DNA from: Natronolimnohabitans sp. A-GB9
Lineage (GTDB): Archaea > Halobacteriota > Halobacteria > Halobacteriales > Natrialbaceae
Length of the DNA stretch: 64,000 nucleotides
Reading direction: 5' to 3'
Assembly (NCBI RefSeq): GCF_030848565.1
Contig: NZ_JAVDDV010000004.1
Span: 1 to 64,000, forward strand
Positions 1 through 8,229 of this stretch are shown in pieces. The translations under genes were made by a program, and so were the position numbers. The first letter of the stretch is position 1, and each line of letters starts with the position of its first letter. The notes under the pieces are model-generated. The model saw only the letters and a program-made list of their open reading frames with translations, had not been told where the DNA came from and did no database searches.

Positions 1-2
1 TT

Positions 3-443
3 CAAGAAGAAATCGGCCGACGCGGTGCGTCGATGATTTCGGCCGAGTACGACGTAGATGCGGTGCTCGTCGTCGATGCGGGAGTTGCGACGGACTCCCC
101 CAAGGCATCACCGTCGGTTGGCAACCGAATTACGCTCGGCAGTGGACCGATCGTTGCTCGCGGCGGTGGGACACATCACCGGCTGGTTGCCGCTACCAGA
201 TCCGTTGCGGATGCTACCGACCGATCGATTCAATTCCAGGCGACACCGGACGGAACAGGAACGGATGCGGACGTATTCGCCACCGAACACGGTCCGGTTC
301 CGACTTTACATCTCGGCTTTCCGACGCGTAACCTGCATACAACAGTCGAAGTAGTCGACGCCGATGACGTCGAAGCGACGATCGGGTTACTAACTGATCT
401 CCTTTCGAAGATCGGGGACGCCGGGACGATCGATCGATTGTAG
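3..443 (+). CDS. M42 family metallo-aminopeptidase, C-terminal part (5' truncated by window edge)
   Basis: The frame is open from the first bases and starts inside the protein, so the true start lies before the window. The visible 146 residues begin with QEEIGRRGA, the M42 signature that holds the general-base glutamate and a metal-ligand glutamate. VVDAG supplies a metal-ligand aspartate and GTGTDAD follows the usual substrate-binding stretch. The C-terminal FPTRNLHTTVE contains the last metal-ligand histidine. M42 enzymes are cytosolic, tetrahedral, two-metal aminopeptidases that degrade peptides. The gene is convergent with the radical SAM cluster, with only four bases between the stops. 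A role in trimming the modified peptide of that cluster is possible but is only suggested by position. Confidence 0.85.
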   Translation, partial: QEEIGRRGASMISAEYDVDAVLVVDAGVATDSPKASPSVGNRITLGSGPIVARGGGTHHRLVAATRSVADATDRSIQFQATPDGTGTDADVFATEHGPVPTLHLGFPTRNLHTTVEVVDADDVEATIGLLTDLLSKIGDAGTIDRL

Positions 444-447
444 CACC

Positions 448-1416
448 TCACGAGGAACAGGCACACCGGTTACAGACCGGCAACAGCCCCTCTTTCGACA
501 GCTGTTCGCGGAATTGACTTATTTCTCGTCCCGTCCAGATGTCGGCGAGCCGATCGTCGCGAACATTTCCCATCGGTTGTCGGACGAACGGACAGGGATA
601 GACGTCACCTTCAGGACCGATAAGCGGTCGACGGTAGATCGCTTCACACCCCCGCCGGTGATCGCGCTCTCCGTCGTCGAACCACTCGTCAACGGTGGAC
701 TCGGAAGCGCCTGGCGGAAATACCTGTACGGTTGCCGGTGACTGTTCGGCACGCTCTCGAACGTCCCGCAACCCCTCGTTGACGGCCGCCGTATTCGCCG
801 GATGTTCGGGCAAGACTGGCAACATCATCACCCCTTCATCACAACCCAGTCGCTCGGCCGAACGGGCTACGTCGCTCGGTCGACCCCAGGTCTGAAGCTG
901 AAACCCGACCTTATCGGCGAATGGCTCGACCACCTCGAGAAGGTCCGAAAACCGATCTTCGTTGTACGACGAAACCACACAGTTGAGATAGAATTCGTCC
1001 AGACAGGTACGGTCGATACGTCGCAGGTTTTCGAGGACGCGGTCGAACGTTCCGTTGCCCCTGATGGCGTCGTGTGTCTGTCGTGGCCCGTCTACTGAGA
1101 CGCTGAGCGCGTCTATTGGAAGATCGTTGACTCTCGACGCGGCTTCTGGCGTCGATAATGACGTCAGGAGCCGCAACTCGTCGACGTGTCGAGACACAAT
1201 CTCACAGATCTCGTCGGTGTCCGGTCGAAGAAGGGCTTCACCACCCGTAATCACGAACGATTCGATATCGTACTCCCGTAGATGTGGGAGTAAATTCGTC
1301 TCTATCTCGGCGACCGAAAGTTCATCGAGGCCGCGATTCGTTTCGAGATAGCAATGAGAACACTCCAAGTGACAGCGATTGGTCACCTCGAGCGTAATAT
1401 GGTTCGGTTCGCGCAT
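448..1416 (-). CDS. Radical SAM/SPASM enzyme, second of a pair in a candidate RiPP cluster
   Basis: This is a 322-residue radical SAM protein. The cluster-binding CxxxCxxC lies near residues 15-22 (CHLECSHC), GGEA follows at about 58-61, and the C-terminal quarter has a short SPASM-like cysteine set (CEAIYRR, YPCPF, CNRCACSS) expected to hold an auxiliary Fe-S cluster. The frame is open for 45 more codons upstream, but those codons overlap the preceding gene. The ATG chosen lies two bases after that gene's TAA, which implies translational coupling. Family knowledge: SPASM enzymes modify peptides or small proteins. The substrate is inferred to be the 35-residue peptide encoded first in this cluster. 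The exact reaction cannot be read from the sequence. Confidence 0.85.
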   Translation of the reverse strand: MREPNHITLEVTNRCHLECSHCYLETNRGLDELSVAEIETNLLPHLREYDIESFVITGGEALLRPDTDEICEIVSRHVDELRLLTSLSTPEAASRVNDLPIDALSVSVDGPRQTHDAIRGNGTFDRVLENLRRIDRTCLDEFYLNCVVSSYNEDRFSDLLEVVEPFADKVGFQLQTWGRPSDVARSAERLGCDEGVMMLPVLPEHPANTAAVNEGLRDVRERAEQSPATVQVFPPGASESTVDEWFDDGERDHRRGCEAIYRRPLIGPEGDVYPCPFVRQPMGNVRDDRLADIWTGREISQFREQLSKEGLLPVCNRCACSS

Positions 1417-1418
1417 GA

Positions 1419-2783
1419 TTAGAGCGGCGTCGGTTTCGTTTCGGTTCGCTCTTCGACCATCGGAAGAATTTCGTCGACGAAATATTGCATATTCTGGCAG
1501 AATCGTGGATCGCGTCCGGCCAGGGTATCGTCGACGTTCCAGGACCACCATCGACAGCCGCCGCCACAGTACTCCAGGGCGTCACACGTCCGGCAGTCCT
1601 CCGGAATTACTTCGGAAACTGTCGTCTGTTTGAACTCTCGCATGGTATCACCAGTCCAGACGTCCTCGAGTTGTTCATCGGTTACGTCCCCACACTCGTA
1701 GTCGTGAAGGAGCGTACACGGCGTCACAGTGCCGTCCGGTTTCACACAGCAACTTCGTTCGTTGTACCGGCAGATGATCGAGTCCGGTTCGTACTTCGAG
1801 TAGCCGAACTCGAACACCTCTTCTTTGAAGATCCCCTCGATATTGATTCTCATGTCGGTCTCCGTTTCGAGGTGTTTCTCGACGATCTCTCTACTGACGG
1901 ACTGGTACTCGTCGAGGTCGATATCGAAGTGTCCCTCCTCAGTGGTGTCGGGTTCGACCTGTGCAAGTCCGACTCGCCACCGTTTCACTCCGAGATCCAT
2001 CAGGTACTCGTACATCTCGGGCAGTTCCTCGAGGTTTACCGTCGTAGCGACGCTACAGACGTGTGCTTCGATGTCCGAGTCAGCGACCCGTTCGAGTCCG
2101 CGCTTGCAGGCTTCGTTCGTACCTTGGCCTCTGATTTCGTCGTCGGAATCGGGGGTGAGGCCGTTGAGCGATACGACGATGTTCGGCGAACTCCGAAGCG
2201 ACCGGATTTTTTCGATCGTTTCTTCGGTAATCAACATCCCATTCGTCAGGATGTCTTGAACGCGAATGTACCGTTGTTCGATCAGATCGATAATCTCGAA
2301 GAGGTCCGGTCTCGTCAATGGTTCGCCACCGGAGACGATGACCGACTCGACGTTCATCCAGTACAACTCGTTTACGATCCGTCTGATCTGGTCTATCGAC
2401 AGCCCCTCGCCCTGGTGGAGGTACGGCTCCTGATAGCAGTGCGTACAGGCGATGTTGCAGCCCTCGGTAACGTCGAGATGGGCCAATTTGAGACGGGGTT
2501 CGTCGACTGGTGGCGGGACCTCTTGGGGCACAGCCTCACTCTCTTCAAGGACGTTTTCTCTCCGGAGGAACTCGAGAAACTCTCTAACGTGGTCTCGGCT
2601 TTCGCGGTCGAATCCGTCTAACACCGAATCGACGGGTGTGCCTAACTGGAGCTGTCGTAACACCTCGTATTGGCTCTGCGTAAGTTGTTTCGTCTCTTCC
2701 TCGTCGAAGTGGAAGAGGACGAACTCGTCGCCGCCGGCCTTCAGGAAGTATTCGTCCGTGAGTTGGAGGTGTGTCTGGGTCAT
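1419..2783 (-). CDS. Radical SAM/SPASM peptide-modifying enzyme with N-terminal PqqD-like recognition domain
   Basis: This 454-residue protein has three parts. Residues 1-80 resemble a PqqD-like winged-helix RiPP recognition element (LTDEYFLKAGGDEFVLFHF followed by a helical LTQSQYEVLRQL segment). Residues 100-300 form the radical SAM barrel with CNIACTHC at 109-116 and GGEP at 152-155. The C-terminus is a full SPASM domain with many cysteines, ending in CRTCDALEYCGGGCRWW. This architecture matches PqqE/MftC-like peptide-modifying enzymes, with the leader-binding domain fused. A 35-residue peptide gene lies 55 bases upstream on the same strand and a second radical SAM gene follows after two bases. 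The peptide is the most likely substrate. The product is unknown. Confidence 0.9.
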   Translation of the reverse strand: MTQTHLQLTDEYFLKAGGDEFVLFHFDEEETKQLTQSQYEVLRQLQLGTPVDSVLDGFDRESRDHVREFLEFLRRENVLEESEAVPQEVPPPVDEPRLKLAHLDVTEGCNIACTHCYQEPYLHQGEGLSIDQIRRIVNELYWMNVESVIVSGGEPLTRPDLFEIIDLIEQRYIRVQDILTNGMLITEETIEKIRSLRSSPNIVVSLNGLTPDSDDEIRGQGTNEACKRGLERVADSDIEAHVCSVATTVNLEELPEMYEYLMDLGVKRWRVGLAQVEPDTTEEGHFDIDLDEYQSVSREIVEKHLETETDMRINIEGIFKEEVFEFGYSKYEPDSIICRYNERSCCVKPDGTVTPCTLLHDYECGDVTDEQLEDVWTGDTMREFKQTTVSEVIPEDCRTCDALEYCGGGCRWWSWNVDDTLAGRDPRFCQNMQYFVDEILPMVEERTETKPTPL

Positions 2784-2838
2784 TGGATCGAAATAATAGG
2801 GTGTACAGTTGGCTATCGGTACGGTCGGGAATCGATCC

Positions 2839-2946
2839 TTAGTAGAATGTCACCGGAAGTTTCGCCTGATGGTCCGCAGCCTCTTTTTTGGCTTCGCTGA
2901 ACGACTCGTCCACGAACTCGGTTTCGCTCGCATCGAACCCTGACAT
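2839..2946 (-). CDS. Candidate RiPP precursor peptide (35 aa)
   Basis: An ATG at 2946 opens a 35-residue frame that ends with TAA at 2839. The first 29 residues are acidic and helical in character (FDASETEFVDESFSEAKKE), as expected of a leader. The tail is KLPVTFY, ending in two aromatic residues. The gene lies directly upstream of, and on the same strand as, two radical SAM/SPASM genes, the first of which carries a PqqD-like recognition domain. This is the layout of PqqA-PqqD-PqqE and MftA-MftB-MftC systems. No cysteine is present, so sactipeptide thioether chemistry is excluded. A modification on the aromatic C-terminus is an inference. Assignment rests on size, position and composition, not on a database match. 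Confidence 0.7.
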   Translation of the reverse strand: MSGFDASETEFVDESFSEAKKEAADHQAKLPVTFY

Positions 2947-3153
2947 GGGCAAGCGAATATAGCAGGCAATAGGAATTGGTTATTTCTGAAAATAATCCAC
3001 CGTTTTATTTACGTCCCCTCAGAGGGTTGTATTCACTCGTTGGAGACGAGTGCGTTCAGCGGGGATCGTCCGATACTCGCTCGGCCACTGATGACGAAAA
3101 CTGGGTGACCACCCGACTCGGCTACGGAGACGGGGCCGAGACGGAACCGACGA

Positions 3154-3813
3154 TTACGTATCCACCGGATACAGGGAGTCGAACAGGTTTCCGAGTGCGG
3201 CGACGAGGTGTTTGTGGACCGTACTCGTGGCGATATCGAGCGCGTCGGCGATCTCCTCGGCGGTCGTCTCACGCGGATACGAGAAGTACCCCATCCGGTG
3301 CGCAGTTCGAAGGACTTCCCGCTGTCGTTCGGTCAAGCGGTTCATATCGATAGTGTTGTACGAGGTCTCCTCACCGACCGTTGTATCGGCAGTGAGCTGA
3401 ACGAGCTGGACCGATTCTGCACACTTTCGAAGTCTCGCCAAAACTGTTCGCAATTCGTCGCGCGAGGACGGATAGACGGTATAGTACAGACCATCCTCAT
3501 CGATATCGACGCATTCGATCGGTATTCCGGAACATTCGACGGTTCGACAGATACAGTCGTTCGTGTCGGTTTCTACCCGATAGATGGTCGTCGCGCCGTC
3601 CGTGAACTCGGAACTGATCGCATCGTGTTCGGTCGGGATGTCGCGTTTCGACGCGAGCAGATCTATTCGCTTCCCGGCGTGATCGATCGTTCGCGAAAGC
3701 AACTGAACGTGGTCAGTATCGACTTCGAGTGATGTGAGCGGGCAACCGGACGGGGCGCGTACTTTGATTCGTGCTCGGAGTTGCGAACACATGCTATGAC
3801 GTGTCTCCCCCAT
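3154..3813 (-). CDS. HTH_10 (Bat-like) transcriptional regulator
   Basis: This is a 219-residue protein with a C-terminal HTH_10 domain (LTERQREVLRTAHRMGYFSY, then EEIADALDIATSTVHKHL), the DNA-binding module of bacterio-opsin-activator-type haloarchaeal regulators. The N-terminal 140 residues form the usual family sensor domain and carry several cysteines (GCPL, CICRTVEC, RKCAES), which could sense redox or metal. An alternative start at 3792 would remove seven residues. It is followed on the same strand by the 35-residue peptide and two radical SAM genes after a 207-base gap. It is therefore the probable local regulator of that cluster. The gap is AT-rich near 2975-3015 and probably holds the peptide promoter. 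Confidence 0.85.
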   Translation of the reverse strand: MGETRHSMCSQLRARIKVRAPSGCPLTSLEVDTDHVQLLSRTIDHAGKRIDLLASKRDIPTEHDAISSEFTDGATTIYRVETDTNDCICRTVECSGIPIECVDIDEDGLYYTVYPSSRDELRTVLARLRKCAESVQLVQLTADTTVGEETSYNTIDMNRLTERQREVLRTAHRMGYFSYPRETTAEEIADALDIATSTVHKHLVAALGNLFDSLYPVDT

Positions 3814-4147
3814 GATCGATTGTCGAACTGTAACCAGGAAATGTAATCAGCCCTATATCTTGCGTGCACATACACCGTATTAGCAAATAAGCATTTCTAT
3901 TGGTAGGAAATGTGTCACATACAGGTGCGTCTCGAACCTGAATACGTGTTTCAGCGACTCAAGCGGCGGACGACTTCGGTATCGATCTACGACCGATGCA
4001 GCGGACTCGGCGCAGCCGACCGTGTCGGTCCGCTCGAGGTGTTCAGCGGCGATTTGTGTTTGGCTGAAAACACCCGTCTTATGCGTGTGTCCGTTCGATC
4101 AGTGCACGACCACATTCCATTTATCCCCGGAGTGATAACAGACATAC
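3814..4147. promoter_or_regulatory. Divergent intergenic region between HTH regulator and ileS
   Basis: No credible gene is seen in these 334 bases. On the minus side, an AT-rich patch at about 3852-3890 could serve the HTH regulator. On the plus side, ATTTATCC at about 4117-4124 and GGAGTGA just after it precede the ileS start and may act as TATA-like element and ribosome binding site. Confidence 0.4.
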
Positions 4148-7100
4148 ATGTACTCACTCGACGATATTGGCGACCAGTACGACGCCCACGAGTTAGAGCA
4201 GCGGGTGTTCGAGTATTGGGACGACGTCGACGCCTACGAGCAAACGGTCGAGCACCGATCCGACGGTGAATCGTTCTTCTTCGTCGACGGACCGCCGTAC
4301 ACGTCGGGATCGGCCCACATGGGGACGACCTGGAACAAGACGCTGAAAGACGTCTATCTCCGCTTCTGGCGGATGCAGGGATACGACGTCACCGACCGCC
4401 CGGGCTACGACATGCACGGGCTCCCGATCGAGACCCGGGTCGAGGAGAAACTCGGCTTCGAGAACAAACAGGACATCGAGGAGTTCGGCGAGGAGAACTT
4501 CGTCGAGGCCTGCAAAGAGTACGCCGAGGAGCAACTCGAGGGGCTGCAGGAGGACTTCCAGGATTTCGGCGTCTGGATGGACTGGTCGGATCCCTACAAG
4601 ACCCTCTCACCGGAGTACATGGAGGCCGCCTGGTGGGGGTTTTCGAAGGCCGCCGAGCGCGGCCTCGTCGAGAAGGGCCACCGCTCGATCTCGCAGTGTC
4701 CGCGGTGTGAGACGGCGATCGCGAACAACGAGGTCGAGTACGAGGACGTCGAGGATCACTCTGTCTACGTCAAATTCGACCTGGAGGACCGAGATGGAAA
4801 GATCGTCATCTGGACGACTACCCCGTGGACGATCCCGGCGAACACCTTCGTTGCCGTCGACGAGGACGGCGATTACGTCGGCGTTCGCGCCCAGAAGAAC
4901 GGCGAAGAAGAGCTACTCTACCTCGCCGAGGCCAAACACGAGGAAGTGCTGCGCGAGGGTCGCTACGAGGAGTACGAGATCGTCGAGGAATTCACCGGCG
5001 AAGACCTGATCGGCTGGTCCTACGAGCACCCGCTGGCCGAAGAAGTCCCCGACCACGTCGACGCAGAGGGCACGCACGAGATCTACGCCGCCGACTACGT
5101 CGACACGGGCGGCGACGGGACCGGCCTCGTCCACTCCGCACCGGGCCATGGTGAGGAGGACTTCGAGCGCGGGCGCGAACTCGGCTTCTCGATCTTCTGT
5201 CCCGTCGACGGCGATGGCGTCTACACCGACGAGGCCGGCAAGTACGCGGGGGAGTTCGTCAAAGACGCCGACGACGAGATCATCGCGGACTTAGACGACA
5301 ACGGTGCCTTACTCGCCTCGGGTACCGTCCAGCACAGCTACGGCCACTGCTGGCGCTGCGACACGGGCATTCTCCAGATCGTCACCGACCAATGGTTCAT
5401 CACGACGGCGGAGATCAAGAACGAGCTACTGGCGAACATCGCGGACAGCGAGTGGGCCCCCGACTGGGCCCGCGATAATCGCTTCCGGGACTTCGTCGAG
5501 GAAGCGCCGGACTGGAACGTCTCGCGACAGCGCTACTGGGGGACACCATTACCGGTCTGGACCCCTGAGAACCGCGACGACGGGACGGGTACCGCCGCCA
5601 GTACAGAGCGCGCCAGCGGGCGCGCGAACGAGGACATGATCGTCATCAGCGACCGCGAGGAACTCGCCGAGCGGGTCGACCAGGACGTCGATCCCGAGAC
5701 CGTCGACCTCCACAAGAACACGGTCGATGAGTTGACGATCACCGAGGACGGCACCACCTACACCCGCGTCCCCGACGTCTTCGACGTTTGGCTCGACGCG
5801 GCGGTCGCATCGTGGGGCACACTGAACTACCCCGAAGACGACAGCCAGTTCGACGAACTCTGGCCCGCCGACTTCATCCTCGAGGCCCACGACCAGACCC
5901 GTGGCTGGTTCTGGTCCCAGCTCGGGATGGGAACCGCCGCTATCGGCGAGATCCCCTACGAAGAGGTCCTGATGCACGGCCACGCGCTGATGCCCGACGG
6001 CCGCGCGATGTCCAAGTCCAAGGACATCCTCATCGATCCCCACGAGGCCATCGACCGCCACGGCCGAGACGTCATGCGCATGTTCCTGTTATCGAACAAC
6101 CCGCAGGGCGAGGACATGCGCTTTGACTGGGACGGGATGCAGACGATGGAGAACCACCTCCGCACCCTGTGGAACGTCTTCCGGTTCCCGCTGCCGTACA
6201 TGCGCTTAGACGGCTTCGATCCCCAGGAAACTACCTTAGCAGAGGTCGACGACGATCTCGAGTTGATCGACGAGTGGGTGCTCGCCCGCCTGCAGTCGAC
6301 GAAAGCCGAGATGACCGACCACTTCGAGGATCGGCGCCAGGACAAGGCTCTGGACGCGCTCGTCGACTTCGTCGTCGAAGACGTCTCCCGCTTCTACGTC
6401 CAGGCCGTCCGCGAGCGTATGTGGGAGGAAGAGGACAGCGCCTCCAAGACGGCCGCCTACGCGACGATCTACCGCGTGCTGCGGGAGACGGTCGCCCTGC
6501 TCGCCCCTTACGCGCCGTTTATCTCCGAGGAGATCTACGGCACCCTCACGGGCGACGCCGAGCACGCCACCGTCCACATGTGTGACTGGCCGACGGTCGA
6601 GGAGTTCTGGGTCGACGAACAACTCGAGGACGACGTCGCCTTCCTGCGGGCGATCGAGGAAGCAGGCGCGAACGCCCGCCAGCAGGCCGGCCGCAAACTT
6701 CGCTGGCCCGTCCCGCGGGTCGTCGTCGCCGCCGACGACGACCGCGTCGCCGAAGCCGTTTCCCGTCACACCGACCTGCTCGCCGACCGGCTCAACGCCC
6801 GCGAGATCGAACTCGTCTCGGCCGAAGACCGCTGGGAAGAGCTCCAGTACAGCGCCGAGGCCGATATGAGCGAACTCGGGCCGGCCTTCGGCGGCCGCGC
6901 CGGGCAGGTCATGAACGCACTCAACGAGGCCCGTATCGACGAGCCGAGCCTCGAGGCGCTCGAGGCGGCCGTCGCCGACCACCTCGAAGACGACGAGTCC
7001 CTCGAGGAGTCGATGGTGTCGTTCGTCACGGAGACCCCCGACGACATCGCGGGGACCGCGTTCGGCCTGAACGGCGACGACCGCGGCGTCGCCTACGTCG

Positions 7101-7405
7101 ACGCGTCGCTGACCGAGGACATCGAAAGCGAGGGCTACGCCCGCGAGGTCATTCGCCGCGTCCAGGAGATGCGCAAGGATCTCGACTTAGACGTCGAGGA
7201 ACGCATCGCACTCGAGATCGAGATCGACGACGACCGCGTCGCCGACCTCGTCGCCGAACGCGAGGACCTGATCCGTGAGGAGGTCCGTGCCGACGAGATC
7301 GGTTCCCTCGAGGTCGATGACGGCGAGCGAAAGGAGTGGGAGGTCGAAAACGTGACGATGGAGATCGCACTCGAGCCGCTGGCGGCCGCGGAAGCGTCGG
7401 ACTAA
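4148..7405 (+). CDS. ileS: Isoleucyl-tRNA synthetase
   Basis: This 1085-residue class I aminoacyl-tRNA synthetase charges tRNA-Ile in the cytosol. The HIGH motif is HMGT at residues 57-60 in the context DGPPYTSGSAHMGT. The KMSKS loop is AMSKSKD at about 620-625. The WCRCDTGI-type zinc-knuckle region, the editing insertion with TTPWTIPAN and the long C-terminal anticodon-binding region are all present, and the length is normal for an archaeal IleRS. The protein is rich in glutamate and aspartate, as expected for a salt-in archaeon. It stands alone, and the next plus-strand gene is more than 300 bases downstream. The start MYSLDDIGDQYDAHELEQRV matches the family's N-terminus. Confidence 0.97.
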   Translation: MYSLDDIGDQYDAHELEQRVFEYWDDVDAYEQTVEHRSDGESFFFVDGPPYTSGSAHMGTTWNKTLKDVYLRFWRMQGYDVTDRPGYDMHGLPIETRVEEKLGFENKQDIEEFGEENFVEACKEYAEEQLEGLQEDFQDFGVWMDWSDPYKTLSPEYMEAAWWGFSKAAERGLVEKGHRSISQCPRCETAIANNEVEYEDVEDHSVYVKFDLEDRDGKIVIWTTTPWTIPANTFVAVDEDGDYVGVRAQKNGEEELLYLAEAKHEEVLREGRYEEYEIVEEFTGEDLIGWSYEHPLAEEVPDHVDAEGTHEIYAADYVDTGGDGTGLVHSAPGHGEEDFERGRELGFSIFCPVDGDGVYTDEAGKYAGEFVKDADDEIIADLDDNGALLASGTVQHSYGHCWRCDTGILQIVTDQWFITTAEIKNELLANIADSEWAPDWARDNRFRDFVEEAPDWNVSRQRYWGTPLPVWTPENRDDGTGTAASTERASGRANEDMIVISDREELAERVDQDVDPETVDLHKNTVDELTITEDGTTYTRVPDVFDVWLDAAVASWGTLNYPEDDSQFDELWPADFILEAHDQTRGWFWSQLGMGTAAIGEIPYEEVLMHGHALMPDGRAMSKSKDILIDPHEAIDRHGRDVMRMFLLSNNPQGEDMRFDWDGMQTMENHLRTLWNVFRFPLPYMRLDGFDPQETTLAEVDDDLELIDEWVLARLQSTKAEMTDHFEDRRQDKALDALVDFVVEDVSRFYVQAVRERMWEEEDSASKTAAYATIYRVLRETVALLAPYAPFISEEIYGTLTGDAEHATVHMCDWPTVEEFWVDEQLEDDVAFLRAIEEAGANARQQAGRKLRWPVPRVVVAADDDRVAEAVSRHTDLLADRLNAREIELVSAEDRWEELQYSAEADMSELGPAFGGRAGQVMNALNEARIDEPSLEALEAAVADHLEDDESLEESMVSFVTETPDDIAGTAFGLNGDDRGVAYVDASLTEDIESEGYAREVIRRVQEMRKDLDLDVEERIALEIEIDDDRVADLVAEREDLIREEVRADEIGSLEVDDGERKEWEVENVTMEIALEPLAAAEASD

Positions 7406-7719
7406 CACTCACGAACGCTCGTTTTTCCGGACGGGACGACTCGAATCGGTACCGTACTCGAGAGCAACTGCTTCGAGCGTCGCCCGGTGACACCAATCGA
7501 AATAGTTCGAATCGAATATTCTCGATTCGAGGAGTTCTTCGAGACGACGACGGTGTCTCGACCACTCGAGGGTGGATGCTGATCCTGAACGATACCCGCT
7601 CCGACGACCGTCTTCGAAAGACGTACTAAAACCCAGGCGGTGATCCCACCGACGAATCCGTCTCGAACCGTATCGCTTCGAGCGAAACGGTTAAGCCGGA
7701 TCGGACTTTCTCGATATGT
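7406..7719. other. Gene-free spacer after ileS
   Basis: Nothing coding is supported in these 314 bases. The last 30 bases include GGTTAAGCC (about 7689-7697), placed where a TATA-like element for a leaderless transcript of the following microprotein gene would lie. Confidence 0.35.
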
Positions 7720-7824
7720 ATGGGACTGATCGATCGCATACTCGGCCGTGACTCGGACGAATCGAACGACGACTGTTGCTGTGGTGTCGAGATCGAAGAA
7801 ATCGACTCGAGCGACGAGGACTGA
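7720..7824 (+). CDS. Cys-rich acidic microprotein (34 aa) upstream of arsR-like gene
   Basis: The reading frame from ATG 7720 gives 34 residues: a hydrophobic start (GLIDRILG), then DDCCCGVEIEEID and an acidic tail. The three adjacent cysteines are typical of a metal-binding or metal-carrying microprotein. It sits six bases before an ArsR-type regulator that overlaps a metal(loid) permease gene, so the three probably form one operon. An ATG four bases earlier gives only an 11-residue frame and is rejected. The function is not established. A soft-metal or arsenic ligand role is inferred from the cysteines and neighbours. Confidence 0.65.
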   Translation: MGLIDRILGRDSDESNDDCCCGVEIEEIDSSDED

Positions 7825-7830
7825 TCGACG

Positions 7831-8229
7831 ATGACTGATCGAGCCAGAATCGACGACGGAACGACTGAATCGGCAAGCAAGACGATCAACCGGATGAGCG
7901 AAGGGGCCTGCTGTGAGGAGGCCTTTCCGGCAAACCGCAGGATCAGCGACGAGGAAATCGACGGAGAGCTATCCGTTTTCAAGGCGCTCGCGAACGAAAA
8001 ACGGCTCCGGATCATCGAGGCGCTCCGCGACGGCGAGCTGTGTGCCTGCGAACTGGAGACGATCCTCGATGCACCGCAGTCGACCGTCGGAACCCACCTC
8101 TCGCGACTCCGCGAGGCCGGCATCGTTCGAACTCGTAAAGACGGGAAATGGACCTACTATCGAATCGCGGACACGGCGAGCCTCCAGTTGCTTGATCTCG
8201 CCAGGGCGCTGAGTGAGTCCGACCGATGA
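7831..8229 (+). CDS. ArsR/SmtB family metal-responsive transcriptional repressor
   Basis: This is a 132-residue winged-helix protein. LSVFKALANEKRLRIIEAL is the classic ArsR helix, ELCACELETIL carries the ArsR-type metal-binding cysteine pair, and QSTVGTHLSRLREAGIV is the recognition helix. An extra N-terminal pair CC at about residues 27-28 could add metal ligands. Its TGA overlaps the ATG of the following permease by four bases, so the two are co-translated. By family analogy it represses this operon until an arsenical or soft metal binds. The regulated target is most likely the permease and the upstream Cys-rich microprotein. Confidence 0.9.
   Translation: MTDRARIDDGTTESASKTINRMSEGACCEEAFPANRRISDEEIDGELSVFKALANEKRLRIIEALRDGELCACELETILDAPQSTVGTHLSRLREAGIVRTRKDGKWTYYRIADTASLQLLDLARALSESDR

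Noticed and set aside
1485-2621. A 378-codon plus-strand frame opposite the first radical SAM gene
   Set aside because: The opposite strand encodes all radical SAM and SPASM motifs; this frame shows none.
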